Shown piece by piece: positions 37,938-46,639 of a stretch of 64,000 bases of DNA. The position numbers and the translations under genes were made by a program. The stretch lies in NCBI RefSeq assembly GCF_001424165.1, contig NZ_LMOJ01000024.1, forward strand, positions 305,749 to 369,748, in the 5' to 3' direction. This stretch comes from Massilia sp. Leaf139 (GTDB lineage Bacteria; Pseudomonadota; Gammaproteobacteria; Burkholderiales; Burkholderiaceae_D). Below the pieces are notes generated by a model that saw only the letters and a program-made list of their open reading frames with translations, ran no database searches and was not told the DNA's origin. How positions within the stretch are numbered: the first letter of the stretch is position 1; each line of letters begins with the position of its first letter.

Positions 37938-39113
37938 ATGGCGGAAGACAGCGACGCAGAGAAGACAGAAGACGCAAGCCCCAGAAGACTGGAAAAGGCC
38001 CGCGAAGACGGCGACGTTCCCCGGTCGCGCGAGCTCGCCACCTTCGCCGTCCTGATGACCGCCGGCGCCGGCCTCTGGATCACCGGCGGCAGCCTCGCCG
38101 GCCGCCTGTCGGGCGCGCTCGCTTCCGGCCTGAGCCTGAACCGCGACCAGATCTACAACCCGAACGTTCTCCTGGAACGCATCGCCAACGACGTCGGCGG
38201 CGTGATGCTGGCCTGCCTGCCGCTGGCCTTCGCCATCATGCTCGTCGCGCTGGCCGCGCCGCTGCTGATCGGCGGCTTCAATTTCAGTTCCAAAGCCTTC
38301 ATGCCGAACTTCATGAAGCTGAACCCGATCAGCGGGATCGGCAACATGTTTTCCACCAATGCCCTGATCGAACTCCTCAAGGCGATCGCCAAGACCGTAC
38401 TGGTCGGGGCCGTCGCCTGGGTCGTCATCATGAGCCAGAAGGACGCCGTGCTGGGCCTGGCCGTCGAGCCGCTGGGCGCGGGCACCGGCCACGTGGCTGA
38501 CCTGATGGCGCGCGCCTTTCTCTTCATCGTCGGTTCGCTGGGCGTGGTCGCCCTGATCGACGCGCCTTACCAGCTTTGGCACTACAACAACAAGCTGAAG
38601 ATGACGCGCCAGGAAATGATCCAGGAATCGAAGGAATCGGACGGCAATCCTCAGATTAAAGGGAAGATTCGCCAGATGCAGCGGCAAATGGCGCGCAACC
38701 GCATGATGCAGAATGTGCCCACTGCCGACGTCGTGGTGACCAACCCGACCCACTATGCGGTGGCGCTGAAGTACACCGACGGCCAGTCGGGCGCGCCGCG
38801 CGTCGTCGCCAAGGGCGCCGACGAGGTGGCGGCCAAGATCCGCGAACTGGCGCGCGAAAACAAGGTCGCGCTGCTGGAAGCACCGGCCCTGGCCCGTGCG
38901 CTCTGGAAGCACACGGAAATCGACGACGAAATCCCGGAAAAGCTGTACTCGGCGGTGGCGGAAGTGCTGGCCTACGTCTTCCAGCTGCGTAACTACAGCA
39001 AGGTCGGCGGCCATTATCCGGATCGTCCTACCAAGCTGCCGGTGCCGCCGGAGATGGATCCGCACAACCCAGCTTCACAAGTCAAACCCGCTGCAAAGCC
39101 GAACAACGAATAA
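37938..39113 (+). CDS. flhB: Flagellar export protein FlhB
   Basis: Inner-membrane part of the flagellar type III export gate that switches substrate specificity from rod/hook to filament; 391 aa. It has four membrane helices in the first 210 residues and a cytoplasmic domain with the autocleavage site NPTHY at Asn269-Pro270, the same numbering as E. coli. The N-terminus MAEDSDAEKTEDASPRRLEKAREDGDV is typical. GGGGAGCGGAAG precedes the ATG, and it is the first gene of the flhB-flhA-flhF-flhG-fliA-motC-motD run. Confidence 0.97.
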   Translation: MAEDSDAEKTEDASPRRLEKAREDGDVPRSRELATFAVLMTAGAGLWITGGSLAGRLSGALASGLSLNRDQIYNPNVLLERIANDVGGVMLACLPLAFAIMLVALAAPLLIGGFNFSSKAFMPNFMKLNPISGIGNMFSTNALIELLKAIAKTVLVGAVAWVVIMSQKDAVLGLAVEPLGAGTGHVADLMARAFLFIVGSLGVVALIDAPYQLWHYNNKLKMTRQEMIQESKESDGNPQIKGKIRQMQRQMARNRMMQNVPTADVVVTNPTHYAVALKYTDGQSGAPRVVAKGADEVAAKIRELARENKVALLEAPALARALWKHTEIDDEIPEKLYSAVAEVLAYVFQLRNYSKVGGHYPDRPTKLPVPPEMDPHNPASQVKPAAKPNNE

Positions 39114-39125
39114 CGGAGCACCTGA

Positions 39126-41234
39126 ATGAATAGTTTGAGACTGCCGGGCTGGATGGGAGCGATCGGTGCCAAGGGCAATGCCCTGGCGGCGCCGATCCTG
39201 ATCATCCTGCTGCTGGCGATGATGATCCTGCCGCTGCCGGCCTTCATCCTCGACCTGTTCTTCAGCTTTAATATCGCGCTGTCGGTGATCGTGCTGCTGA
39301 CCGCGTTGTACACGGTCAAGCCGCTCGACTTCATGGCTTTCCCGGCGATCCTGCTGGTGTCCACGATGTTGCGCCTGTCGCTGAATGTAGCTTCTACTCG
39401 CATTGTCCTGACCGAAGGCCACACCGGCGGCGCGGCGGCCGGCAAGGTCATCGAAGCCTTCGGTCACTTCCTGATCGGCGGCAACTACACGGTCGGTATC
39501 GTCGTGTTCGTCATTCTCACCATCATCAACTTTACCGTCGTCACCAAGGGTGCGGGCCGTATCGCCGAAGTCGGCGCGCGCTTCGCCCTGGATGCGATGC
39601 CCGGTAAACAGATGGCGATCGACGCCGACCTGAACGCCGGCATGATTTCCGAGCCGGAAGCGCGCAAGCGCCGTACCGAGGTTGCCCAGGAAGCCGAATT
39701 CTACGGCGCCATGGACGGTGCCTCGAAATACGTCAAGGGCGACGCCGTGGCCGGCATCATGGTCACGCTGATCAACGTCATCGGCGGCCTGATCGTCGGC
39801 GTGGTGCAGCACGACATGGCCGTGGGCGAGGCCGCCAAGACCTATACGCTGCTGGCCATCGGTGACGGCCTGGTGGCGCAGATTCCATCGCTGATCATCT
39901 CGATCGCGGCCGGTATGGTCGTCTCGCGCGTGGCCAACGACGAGGACATCGGCGGCCAGATGATCGGCCAGCTGTTCGCAAAACCGGAAGTGTTGTACAT
40001 CACCGGCGCCATCATCGCCGGCATGGGCCTGATCCCGGGCATGCCGAACCTGGTCTTCCTGCTGCTGGGCGGCGTACTGGGCGGCAGCGGCTACCTGCTG
40101 GCCAAGCGCGCGAAATCGGCGCCGGAACGCGAAGCGGAAGCGGCGGCCACGGAAGCGGCGGCGGGCGCCGAGCGCAGCGGCGCGGCCGAGGCGGAAGAGG
40201 CGACCTGGCAGGACATCATGCCGGTTGATACCCTGGGCCTGGAAGTGGGCTACCGCCTGATTCCGCTGGTCGACAAGACGCAAGGCGGCGAGCTGCTCAA
40301 GCGTATCAAGGGTATTCGTAAAAAGTTCGCCCAGGAAGTCGGCTTCCTGGCGCCGCCGGTACACATCCGCGACAACCTGGAATTGAAACCCTCAAGCTAC
40401 CGCATCACCCTGAAGGGCGTGGAAGTGGGCACTGGCGAGGCGATCAACGGCCAGTTCCTGGCGATCAACCCGGGCATGGCCAGCGGCACGTTGCCGGGCC
40501 AGGCGACGACCGATCCGGCTTTCGGTTTGCCGGCCGTGTGGATCGAGGCGAGCATGCGCGACGAAGCGCAGAACCTGGGCTATACCGTGGTCGATGCCGG
40601 TACCGTCGTCGCGACCCACCTGAACCACCTGATCACGACGCACGCGTCGGAACTGCTGGGCCGCATGGAAGTGCAGGCGCTGCTGGATCACCTGGGCAAG
40701 GACACGCCGAAGCTGGTCGAAGACCTGGTGCCGAAGGTCGTGTCGCTGTCGACCCTGCAGAAGGTGTTGCAGAACCTGTTGACCGAAGGCGTGCACATCC
40801 GCGACATGCGCACCATTATCGAGACCCTGTCCGAACACTCGAACGGCGCCCAGGATCCAAGCGACCTGACGGCCGTTGTGCGGGTGGCGCTGGGCCGCGC
40901 GATCGTGCAGCAGCTGTTCCCGGGCACCAATGAATTGTCCGTGATGACCCTGGACAACCGCCTCGAGCGCCTGCTGATGCAGGCCCTGGGCGCGGGCGGC
41001 GACGGCACCGGCATCGAGCCGGGCCTGGCCGACACCATCGCCCAGCAGGCGCACAACGCCGCGCAGCAGCAGGAAGCGATGGGGCACACGCCGGTGCTGC
41101 TGGTGCCGGCGCCGCTGCGGGTACTGCTGTCGCGTTTCCTGCGCCGGGCATTGCCGCAGTTGAAGGTCTTGTCGCATTCGGAGATTCCGGAGACCAAGAC
41201 GATTCGTGTGACGAGTCTCGTCGGCGCAGGTTGA
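39126..41234 (+). CDS. flhA: Flagellar export protein FlhA
   Basis: Largest component of the flagellar export gate; 702 aa. An N-terminal block of eight membrane helices (residues to about 330) includes the FHIPEP family region KPLDFMAFPAILLVSTMLRL and the loop EVGARFALDAMPGKQMAIDADLNAG. A cytoplasmic domain follows that binds export chaperones such as FlgN. The gene lies 12 bp after flhB. A pair of inverted REP hairpins follows the stop and separates it from flhF. Confidence 0.97.
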   Translation: MNSLRLPGWMGAIGAKGNALAAPILIILLLAMMILPLPAFILDLFFSFNIALSVIVLLTALYTVKPLDFMAFPAILLVSTMLRLSLNVASTRIVLTEGHTGGAAAGKVIEAFGHFLIGGNYTVGIVVFVILTIINFTVVTKGAGRIAEVGARFALDAMPGKQMAIDADLNAGMISEPEARKRRTEVAQEAEFYGAMDGASKYVKGDAVAGIMVTLINVIGGLIVGVVQHDMAVGEAAKTYTLLAIGDGLVAQIPSLIISIAAGMVVSRVANDEDIGGQMIGQLFAKPEVLYITGAIIAGMGLIPGMPNLVFLLLGGVLGGSGYLLAKRAKSAPEREAEAAATEAAAGAERSGAAEAEEATWQDIMPVDTLGLEVGYRLIPLVDKTQGGELLKRIKGIRKKFAQEVGFLAPPVHIRDNLELKPSSYRITLKGVEVGTGEAINGQFLAINPGMASGTLPGQATTDPAFGLPAVWIEASMRDEAQNLGYTVVDAGTVVATHLNHLITTHASELLGRMEVQALLDHLGKDTPKLVEDLVPKVVSLSTLQKVLQNLLTEGVHIRDMRTIIETLSEHSNGAQDPSDLTAVVRVALGRAIVQQLFPGTNELSVMTLDNRLERLLMQALGAGGDGTGIEPGLADTIAQQAHNAAQQQEAMGHTPVLLVPAPLRVLLSRFLRRALPQLKVLSHSEIPETKTIRVTSLVGAG

Positions 41235-41247
41235 TTAAGTAACCCCC

Positions 41248-41266
41248 GCGGGCATGCCCGCCCTAC
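41248..41266 (-). repeat. REP element, GGGCATGCCC type (left of pair)
   Basis: GTAGGGCGGGCATGCCCGC on the minus strand. It is a perfect inverted copy of 41281-41299, with 14 bp between the two. Confidence 0.9.
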
Positions 41267-41280
41267 GGTGCATCGCCGTT

Positions 41281-41299
41281 GTAGGGCGGGCATGCCCGC
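41281..41299 (+). repeat. REP element, GGGCATGCCC type (right of pair)
   Basis: GTAGGGCGGGCATGCCCGC. The 41248-41299 pair can fold into one long stem or two short hairpins. The same 19 bases recur at 54143-54161 and 54205-54223. Confidence 0.9.
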
Positions 41300-41472
41300 G
41301 TTTCGTGCGTATTCCTGTGCCCGATCGTCCGCAAACCCCATCTAAATCGAATTAACCCCTTTTCCCCATCCTTTTCCCCGGATGCTTGCTTCACGGCATC
41401 GTCAATAATTGCTTCTATAGACCGGCCGTTCGTGTGCCGGACACAATCGAATAGAGCAGTGCGGAGAATAAG

Positions 41473-42939
41473 ATGAATGTGAAGAAATTTACAGCGGCAA
41501 CATCCCGGGAAGCCTTGCGCAAGGTGCGCGATGCGCTGGGCCCTGACGCCGTCATCCTCTCGAACCGTCCTGTCGACGGCGTCGTCGAAATCCTGGCGCT
41601 CGACAACGACGATGTCGCTTCCCTGGCCGCCCCCGCGCCGGGTTCCGACATGGCCCAGCCGCAGCCGCGCCTCGACCTGAACGCCTTCGAACCGGAAGCG
41701 CCGAGCTTCACGAACCGCCGCGCCGCCGCCACTGCCGCCACGCCGGAACAGATCTACGCAGCCCGCCGCGCACCGCAAACCGACGATTTCGCCGCCGAGC
41801 CCGTCTACGCCACCCGCCGCGCCGCGCAGCCGCTGCCGGAAGAGCGCGACTTCGCCGCCGAGCACAGCTATGCCAACCGCCGCGCGCCGCAGCCGGAGCC
41901 GGCTTTCGACATGGCCGCCATGACCTCGATGATGTCGGCCGCCATCGCGCAAGCCAAAGAGTCCGCAGCGCAAGAGATGAGCGGCATGATGAGCGAACTG
42001 CGCGCCATGCGCGGCATGATGGAAACGCAATTGGCCGAAATGTCCTGGGGCGGCACCCAGCAGCGCGAACCGCAAAAGGCGGCCGTGCTGCGCGAAATGC
42101 TGGCTGCCGGCTTTTCGGCTTCGCTGTCGCGCTACTTGATCGACAAGATGCCGGCCAACAAGGATGCGGCGGAAGCGATGCGCTGGATTAAGACCGTGCT
42201 CGCCCGTAACCTGACGACCATGGCCGACGAAGACAACCTGCTCGACAAGGGCGGCGTCTTCGCCCTGGTCGGCCCGACCGGCGTGGGTAAAACCACCACC
42301 ACCGCGAAACTGGCCGCGCGCTGCGTCATGCGCCACGGCCCGGAAAAGCTGGCCCTGATCACCACCGACGCCTACCGTATCGGCGGCCACGAGCAGCTGC
42401 GCATCTACGGCAAGATCCTGGGCGTGATGGTGCACTCGGTGAAGGACGAAGCCGACCTGCGCATCGCCCTCAAGGAACTCAAGAACAAGCACACCGTGCT
42501 GATCGACACCATCGGCATGTCGCAGCGCGACCAGATGGTGACCGAACAGGTCGCCATGCTGACCGGCGCCGGCGCCGACGTGAAACGTCTGCTGTGCCTG
42601 AACGCGACCTCGACCAACGAAACCCTGGCCGAAGTCGTGCGCGCCTACCAGGGCAGCGGCCTGCACGGCTGCATCATGACCAAGCTCGACGAAGCCGCCT
42701 CGATCGGCAACGTGCTCGACGTCGTGATCCGCCAGAAGCTGAACCTGCACTACATCTCGAACGGCCAGCGCGTGCCGGAAGACCTGCACCTGGCCGACCG
42801 CGCCATGCTGGTCGACCGCGCCTTCCGCGGCCGCCGCGACGGCGCCAATCAATATGAAGATGCCGACCTGCCGCTGATGATGGCCGGCACCGGCAACGTG
42901 CACAAGGACGAAAGCCTGCGCGAGGTGCGCTTTGGCTAG
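41473..42939 (+). CDS. flhF: Flagellar placement GTPase FlhF
   Basis: An SRP-family GTPase that sets the polar site and number of flagella; 488 aa. An N-terminal basic helix (MNVKKFTAATSREALRKV) is followed by an unusually long low-complexity region with a repeated (A/N)RRAxQ-type pattern (residues about 85-145), then the NG domain with Walker A GPTGVGKTTTTAKLAAR, TTDAYRIGGHEQL, IDTIGMSQRD and TKLDEAASIGN. The stop overlaps the TTG start of flhG. Its presence suggests polar or lateral single flagella rather than peritrichous. Confidence 0.96.
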   Translation: MNVKKFTAATSREALRKVRDALGPDAVILSNRPVDGVVEILALDNDDVASLAAPAPGSDMAQPQPRLDLNAFEPEAPSFTNRRAAATAATPEQIYAARRAPQTDDFAAEPVYATRRAAQPLPEERDFAAEHSYANRRAPQPEPAFDMAAMTSMMSAAIAQAKESAAQEMSGMMSELRAMRGMMETQLAEMSWGGTQQREPQKAAVLREMLAAGFSASLSRYLIDKMPANKDAAEAMRWIKTVLARNLTTMADEDNLLDKGGVFALVGPTGVGKTTTTAKLAARCVMRHGPEKLALITTDAYRIGGHEQLRIYGKILGVMVHSVKDEADLRIALKELKNKHTVLIDTIGMSQRDQMVTEQVAMLTGAGADVKRLLCLNATSTNETLAEVVRAYQGSGLHGCIMTKLDEAASIGNVLDVVIRQKLNLHYISNGQRVPEDLHLADRAMLVDRAFRGRRDGANQYEDADLPLMMAGTGNVHKDESLREVRFG

Positions 42940-43756
42940 TTTCGATTTCGACCAGGCCGAAGGCCTGCGCCGGATGCTGGCCGGCCCCAAGCCACGCATC
43001 GTCACGTTTTTATCCGCCACCCCGAGCGACGACAAGGGCGCGATGCTGGTCAACCTGGGCGCCTCACTGGCCCAGGCCGGCAACGAAGTCCTGATCGTCG
43101 ACGCCTGCCGCCGCGATTACGGCGTCGCCCGCCGCCTGGAGATGGAACGCCACGTCAGCCTGCTGCAGGTGGCGCGCCAGGAATGCGCGCTGAACCAGGT
43201 GGTGCAGACCGCGCCCCAAGGTTTCAATGTGGCGCTGCTGGCGCGCGACGGTCAGGCGGCCGGCAATGCCGACGAAGCACGCCGCCTGTCGAAAGCCTTC
43301 GATGTGCTGGTCAAAAAGCAGGGCGGCATCGTCATCGTCGATGGCGAACTGAACCGCGATGGCAGCTTCGCCGTGCCGCAGCTGGCCGACTCGGAAATCG
43401 TGGTGCAGGTCTCGACCGGCGCCACCTCGATCACCAACGCCTACGGCCTGATCAAGCGCCTGTCGCAGGAACTCGGACGCCGTCCCTTCGGCATCCTGGT
43501 CACCGGGGCAAGCGAAGCCGAGGCGAAGATTGTTTACGATAATATGTCGGCAGCAGCAAGTCGTTACCTTGCAGTAACGTTGAGTTCCATGGGCTCGGTG
43601 CCGGCCGACGAATACCTGCATCGCGCGGCGCGGCTGGGACGCTCGGTGGTCGACGCCTTCCCGCTGGCCGGGGCGTCGGTGGCCTTCCGCGCGCTGGCCG
43701 GACGCTTTACGCTGCCGCGCATGCGCCAGGGCGGTGGCGCCCGTTTTGGTTCCTGA
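42932..43756 (+). CDS. flhG: FlhG/FleN-like MinD-family protein with degenerate Walker A
   Basis: A 274-aa partner of FlhF that limits flagellar number. The start is TTG at 42932, overlapping the flhF stop; the product begins ASFDFDQAEGLRRML, the FlhG activator-helix type. The fold has ATPase-like strands (VTFLSATP, NEVLIVDACRRDY, GIVIVDGELNRDG). The region that should read KGGVGKT reads SATPSDDKGAMLVNLG (residues 28-43), so the Walker A lysines and threonine are absent, and the DTPAG motif is replaced by DGEL. It may therefore be a nucleotide-free scaffold. Identity as FlhG is from position and the N-terminus. A true ATP-binding version was not seen in the window. Confidence 0.82.
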   Translation: MASFDFDQAEGLRRMLAGPKPRIVTFLSATPSDDKGAMLVNLGASLAQAGNEVLIVDACRRDYGVARRLEMERHVSLLQVARQECALNQVVQTAPQGFNVALLARDGQAAGNADEARRLSKAFDVLVKKQGGIVIVDGELNRDGSFAVPQLADSEIVVQVSTGATSITNAYGLIKRLSQELGRRPFGILVTGASEAEAKIVYDNMSAAASRYLAVTLSSMGSVPADEYLHRAARLGRSVVDAFPLAGASVAFRALAGRFTLPRMRQGGGARFGS

Positions 43757-43772
43757 GAAAAGCATAAAAAGT

Positions 43773-44501
43773 ATGTATACCGTTAAAGGAAAAGCGGACA
43801 AGAACCACTTGCTCACCGAGCACGCGCCGCTCGTGAAGCGCCTTGCGCACCAGATGAAGGCGAAGCTGCCGCCCTCGGTCGAGGTCGACGACCTGATCCA
43901 GGCCGGGATGATGGGCCTGTTGGACGCCATCAACCGCTACGAAGACAACCACGGCGCCCAGTTCGAGACCTATGCCGTGCTGCGCATCCGCGGCGCCATG
44001 GTCGACGAGCTGCGCAGTAACGACTGGATGCCGCGCAGTACGCGCCAGACCATGAAGAAAGTCGAGACGGCCATGACCTCGCTCCAGCAAAAGCTCGGCC
44101 GTCCGCCGACCGAAACCGAAGTGGCGAAGTCGCTCGACATCCCGCTCTCCGAATACCAGGAAATGCTGTTCGAAGGCGGCGGCCACCAACTCGTGTACTA
44201 CGAAGACTTCCACGACGAGGACGGCAACGACAGCTTCCTCGACCGCTATGCGGTGGACGAGGACGACCCGCTGCGCGCGCTGCTCGACACCGACTTCCGC
44301 TCGGCCGTGATCGACGCCATCGACTCCTTGCCGCCGCGCGAAAAGATCCTGATGGGCCTCTACTATGAGGAAGAGCTGAACCTGAAGGAAATCGGTGCGG
44401 TGCTCGGCGTGTCCGAGTCGCGCGTCTCCCAGCTGCATACCCAGGCGGTGGCCCGCCTGCGCGCTTCGCTCAAGGAAAAGCTGTGGACTTCGCCAGCCTG
44501 A
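43773..44501 (+). CDS. fliA: Flagellar sigma factor FliA (sigma-28)
   Basis: An alternative sigma factor that directs transcription of late flagellar genes; 242 aa. Regions 2 (LIQAGMMGLLDAINRYED, FETYAVLRIRGAMVDELR), 3 and 4 (LPPREKILMGLYYEEELNLKEIGAVLGVSESRVSQ) are present. The ATG at 43773 (MYTVKGKA) is preferred; an earlier in-frame ATG at 43734 lies inside flhG. FlgM at 49697-50008 is its inhibitor. Its 3' end overlaps motC by 19 bp. Confidence 0.95.
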   Translation: MYTVKGKADKNHLLTEHAPLVKRLAHQMKAKLPPSVEVDDLIQAGMMGLLDAINRYEDNHGAQFETYAVLRIRGAMVDELRSNDWMPRSTRQTMKKVETAMTSLQQKLGRPPTETEVAKSLDIPLSEYQEMLFEGGGHQLVYYEDFHDEDGNDSFLDRYAVDEDDPLRALLDTDFRSAVIDAIDSLPPREKILMGLYYEEELNLKEIGAVLGVSESRVSQLHTQAVARLRASLKEKLWTSPA

Positions 44502-45226
44502 TCGGGCTGGCCCTCGCCCTCGCGGGACTCGTCGTCGGGCATACGCTCGACGGTGGGCGTTTTGCCTCCCTGATTCAACCGGCGGCCTTTGCCATCGTCG
44601 TGGTCGGCACCTTCGGCGCCGTGCTGCTGCAGTCCGAAGCCCGCACCTTCCGCCGCGGCGTGCAAATGCTGCGCTGGGTGTTCTTTCCGCCCAAAAGCCG
44701 GCGCCAGCCGCTGTCGCGCGAGATCGCCCTGTGGAGCCACACGGCGCGGCGCGACGGCCTGCTTTCGCTCGAGCAGTACATGGCGACCAAGGATCCGTTC
44801 GTCCAGAAAGGCCTGCGCCTCGTGGTCGACGGCATCGCGCCCGAGAAGATCCGCGGCCTGCTGGAAACGGAAATCACCGCCTTCGAATTCGCCGAGCGCC
44901 AGGCCGCGCGCATCTGGGAAGCGGCGGCGGGCTATGCGCCGACGATCGGCATCCTGGGCGCCGTACTCGGCCTGATCCACGTGATGGAAAATTTAAGCGA
45001 CCCGTCGCGCCTGGGTTCGGGCATTGCGGTGGCCTTTGTCTCGACCGTGTACGGCGTGGGCCTGGCCAATCTGTTCTTCCTGCCGGTCGGGAACAAGCTC
45101 AAGGCGATCGTGTCGGATCAGGTGGCGCAATACGAAATCCTGCTCGAGGTGTTCCACGACCTGGCGAGCGGCAACCACACGCGCGTGGTCGAGGAGCGCG
45201 TGGCCAGCCTGCTGGCGAAGCGTTGA
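44483..45226 (+). CDS. motC: Flagellar motor stator protein MotC (MotA-like)
   Basis: A 247-aa MotA/PomA-family stator protein in the inner membrane with four helices. It starts at GTG (44483) inside the fliA end. Features are SLIQPAAFAIVVVGTFGAVLL, the cytoplasmic loop with charged residues, AAGYAPTIGILGAVLGLIHVMENLSDPSRLGSGI and AFVSTVYGVGLANLFFLPVG. The pattern fits the MotC/PomA subgroup next to fliA rather than the longer MotA. It pairs with MotD, 1 bp downstream. The coupling ion cannot be read safely from sequence. Confidence 0.92.
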   Translation: MDFASLIGLALALAGLVVGHTLDGGRFASLIQPAAFAIVVVGTFGAVLLQSEARTFRRGVQMLRWVFFPPKSRRQPLSREIALWSHTARRDGLLSLEQYMATKDPFVQKGLRLVVDGIAPEKIRGLLETEITAFEFAERQAARIWEAAAGYAPTIGILGAVLGLIHVMENLSDPSRLGSGIAVAFVSTVYGVGLANLFFLPVGNKLKAIVSDQVAQYEILLEVFHDLASGNHTRVVEERVASLLAKR

Positions 45227-45227
45227 G

Positions 45228-45956
45228 ATGGCGCGCAAACGCTACGACGACGACGACCACACGCGCGAGAGCCACGAGCGCTGGCTGATTTCCTACGTCG
45301 ATTTCATCACGCTGCTGTTCGCCTTCTTCGTCGTCATGTATGCGATCTCGGTGGTCAACACCGGCAAGTACAAGGCGCTGTCGGACGCGCTGGGCGATGC
45401 CTTCGGCGGCCGTCCCGAAGTGCCGCAGGCCAGCTCCACCATCGAACAGCTTCCCCTCACGAGCATCATCGCGCGCAAGCGGGCGGAAGCGGCGCGGCGC
45501 GAACGCGAACGCCTGAACACCTTGGCGCGCGAGCTGAACGCCTCGCTGGCGCCGCTGATTCAAAACGGGCAGGTGCGCGTGACCCAGACCGCGCGCGGCG
45601 TCACGGTCGAGATCAATGCCAAGGTGCTGTTCGAGGAAGGGCAGGCGGCGCTCGGCGGCGAGGCGCGCACGACGCTGGGCACGGTGGCCTCCTTGCTCAA
45701 GGGTGAGCCGCATGCGATCGAAGTCGAAGGGCATACCGATAACCTGCCGATCGCCAATCCGGCCTTTCCCTCGAACTGGGAGCTGTCGAGCGCGCGCGCG
45801 AGCAGCGTGGTGCGCCTGTTCATCGACAGCGGGGTGGCGGAAGGGCGGCTGACGGCGGTGGGGCATGCGGCGAATCGGCCGCTGGCGCCGAATACGGACG
45901 AGGCGGGCAGGGCGCGGAACCGGCGCGTGGCCGTGACGATTTTAGCGGCGATGTAG
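45228..45956 (+). CDS. motD: Flagellar motor stator protein MotD (MotB-like)
   Basis: A 242-aa MotB-family protein that anchors the stator to peptidoglycan. It has one membrane helix (SYVDFITLLFAFFVVMYAIS, about residues 22-41) carrying the ion-binding Asp24, a linker and a C-terminal OmpA-like domain with IEVEGHTDNLPIANPAFPSNWELSSARA. Pairs with MotC just upstream. The TAG stop codon lies within the GTAG of a REP element, so the repeat forms the end of the gene. Confidence 0.93.
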   Translation: MARKRYDDDDHTRESHERWLISYVDFITLLFAFFVVMYAISVVNTGKYKALSDALGDAFGGRPEVPQASSTIEQLPLTSIIARKRAEAARRERERLNTLARELNASLAPLIQNGQVRVTQTARGVTVEINAKVLFEEGQAALGGEARTTLGTVASLLKGEPHAIEVEGHTDNLPIANPAFPSNWELSSARASSVVRLFIDSGVAEGRLTAVGHAANRPLAPNTDEAGRARNRRVAVTILAAM

Positions 45957-45978
45957 GGTGGGCGGATCCTCCGCCCAC
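45953..45978 (+). repeat. REP element overlapping the motD stop
   Basis: GTAGGGTGGGCGGATCCTCCGCCCAC: GTAG, then GTGGGCGGA-TCC-TCCGCCCAC. The TAG in GTAG is the motD stop. It faces an inverted copy at 46039-46061, and further homology (ACGCGTTGATACG) follows in both. Confidence 0.9.
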
Positions 45979-46038
45979 GCGTTGATACGCGACAGCGAGA
46001 TCGCCGAGCACGAAATCGGAGCCGGTACGTATCACCGC

Positions 46039-46061
46039 GTGGCTCGGAGAGTCCACCCTAC
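46039..46061 (-). repeat. REP element, inverted partner
   Basis: On the minus strand GTAGGGTGGACTC-TCC-GAGCCAC, followed by ACGCGGTGATACG as in the copy at 45953. The 60-bp gap between the two makes a BIME-like pair. Confidence 0.8.
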
Positions 46062-46102
46062 GTCCATCGTACAATAAGCGACACAACCATACGGAGCTGA
46101 CA

Positions 46103-46594
46103 ATGCAGCGCAGACTGATCCTGCTGGCCGCCCTCGGCGCGGCGAGCTTCCTGCCCCAACTCGCGGGCGCTGCCGGAGAACCGAACGTGAGCGTCAAGCA
46201 CAGCATCGACATCGAAACGCCGCCCGGCAAGGTGCTGGTGGAACTGACCTTCACCAACCAGGGCAAGACCACGGTCTGGATTCCGCGCGAACTGGCGGCG
46301 GGCAACGAGTTGACGGGCGCCCGTTTCGACGTGCGCGACGCCGGCGGCAAGCCGCTCAAGTACACGGGCAAGATGGTCAAGCGCGCCGCGCTGACGGGCG
46401 CGGATTACCAGCCGCTCGAGCCGGGCAAGATGCTGATGAACACGATCGACATCACGCACAGCTATGCCTTCGTCAAGGGCCGCCACAACTACCACATCGG
46501 CTACAACGGCCCGGTGCTGGCCGACCTCAAGCAGCTCGACAAGCCCCTCGAATTCGGCGCGCGGCCCGTTTCCTTCATCTACAACATGAAATGA
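46103..46594 (+). CDS. Secreted stand-alone homologue of the M35 peptidase N-terminal domain
   Basis: A 163-aa secreted protein with a signal peptide (residues about 1-23, ending LAGAAG). The mature part matches the N-terminal domain of the two M35 peptidases next door: a pattern of VELTFTNQG, FDVRDAGGKPLKYTGKMVKRAA, ADYQPLEPG and a Tyr-Asn-Gly end lines up with KVTLTNTSS, FDITRDGAKVAYTGALIKRG, ADYYLLKPG and KYRTA in the peptidase. It has no catalytic HExxH, so it cannot be a protease. A binding, folding or inhibitory partner is inferred. It converges on the first peptidase across a shared terminator. Confidence 0.75.
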   Translation: MQRRLILLAALGAASFLPQLAGAAGEPNVSVKHSIDIETPPGKVLVELTFTNQGKTTVWIPRELAAGNELTGARFDVRDAGGKPLKYTGKMVKRAALTGADYQPLEPGKMLMNTIDITHSYAFVKGRHNYHIGYNGPVLADLKQLDKPLEFGARPVSFIYNMK

Positions 46595-46596
46595 AA

Positions 46597-46623
46597 AACG
46601 CCGCGGCATGAGGCCGCGGCGTT
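46597..46623. terminator. Bidirectional terminator between converging genes
   Basis: AACGCCGCGGC-ATGAG-GCCGCGGCGTT is a perfect 11-bp stem flanked by AAAAA on the left and only TTC on the right. It sits between the stop codons of the small secreted protein (plus) and of the M35 peptidase (minus), with the A run giving U residues for the minus strand. Confidence 0.85.
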
Positions 46624-46639
46624 CATCGCTGCCGACCGA

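Larger units (their letters stand above)
41235..41472. other. Gap between flhA and flhF
   Basis: 238 bp containing the paired REP hairpins at 41248-41299, then about 170 bp with no recognised gene. No convincing FliA-type promoter was found, though GGCCGTTCG near 41420 resembles a -10 half. Confidence 0.5.
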
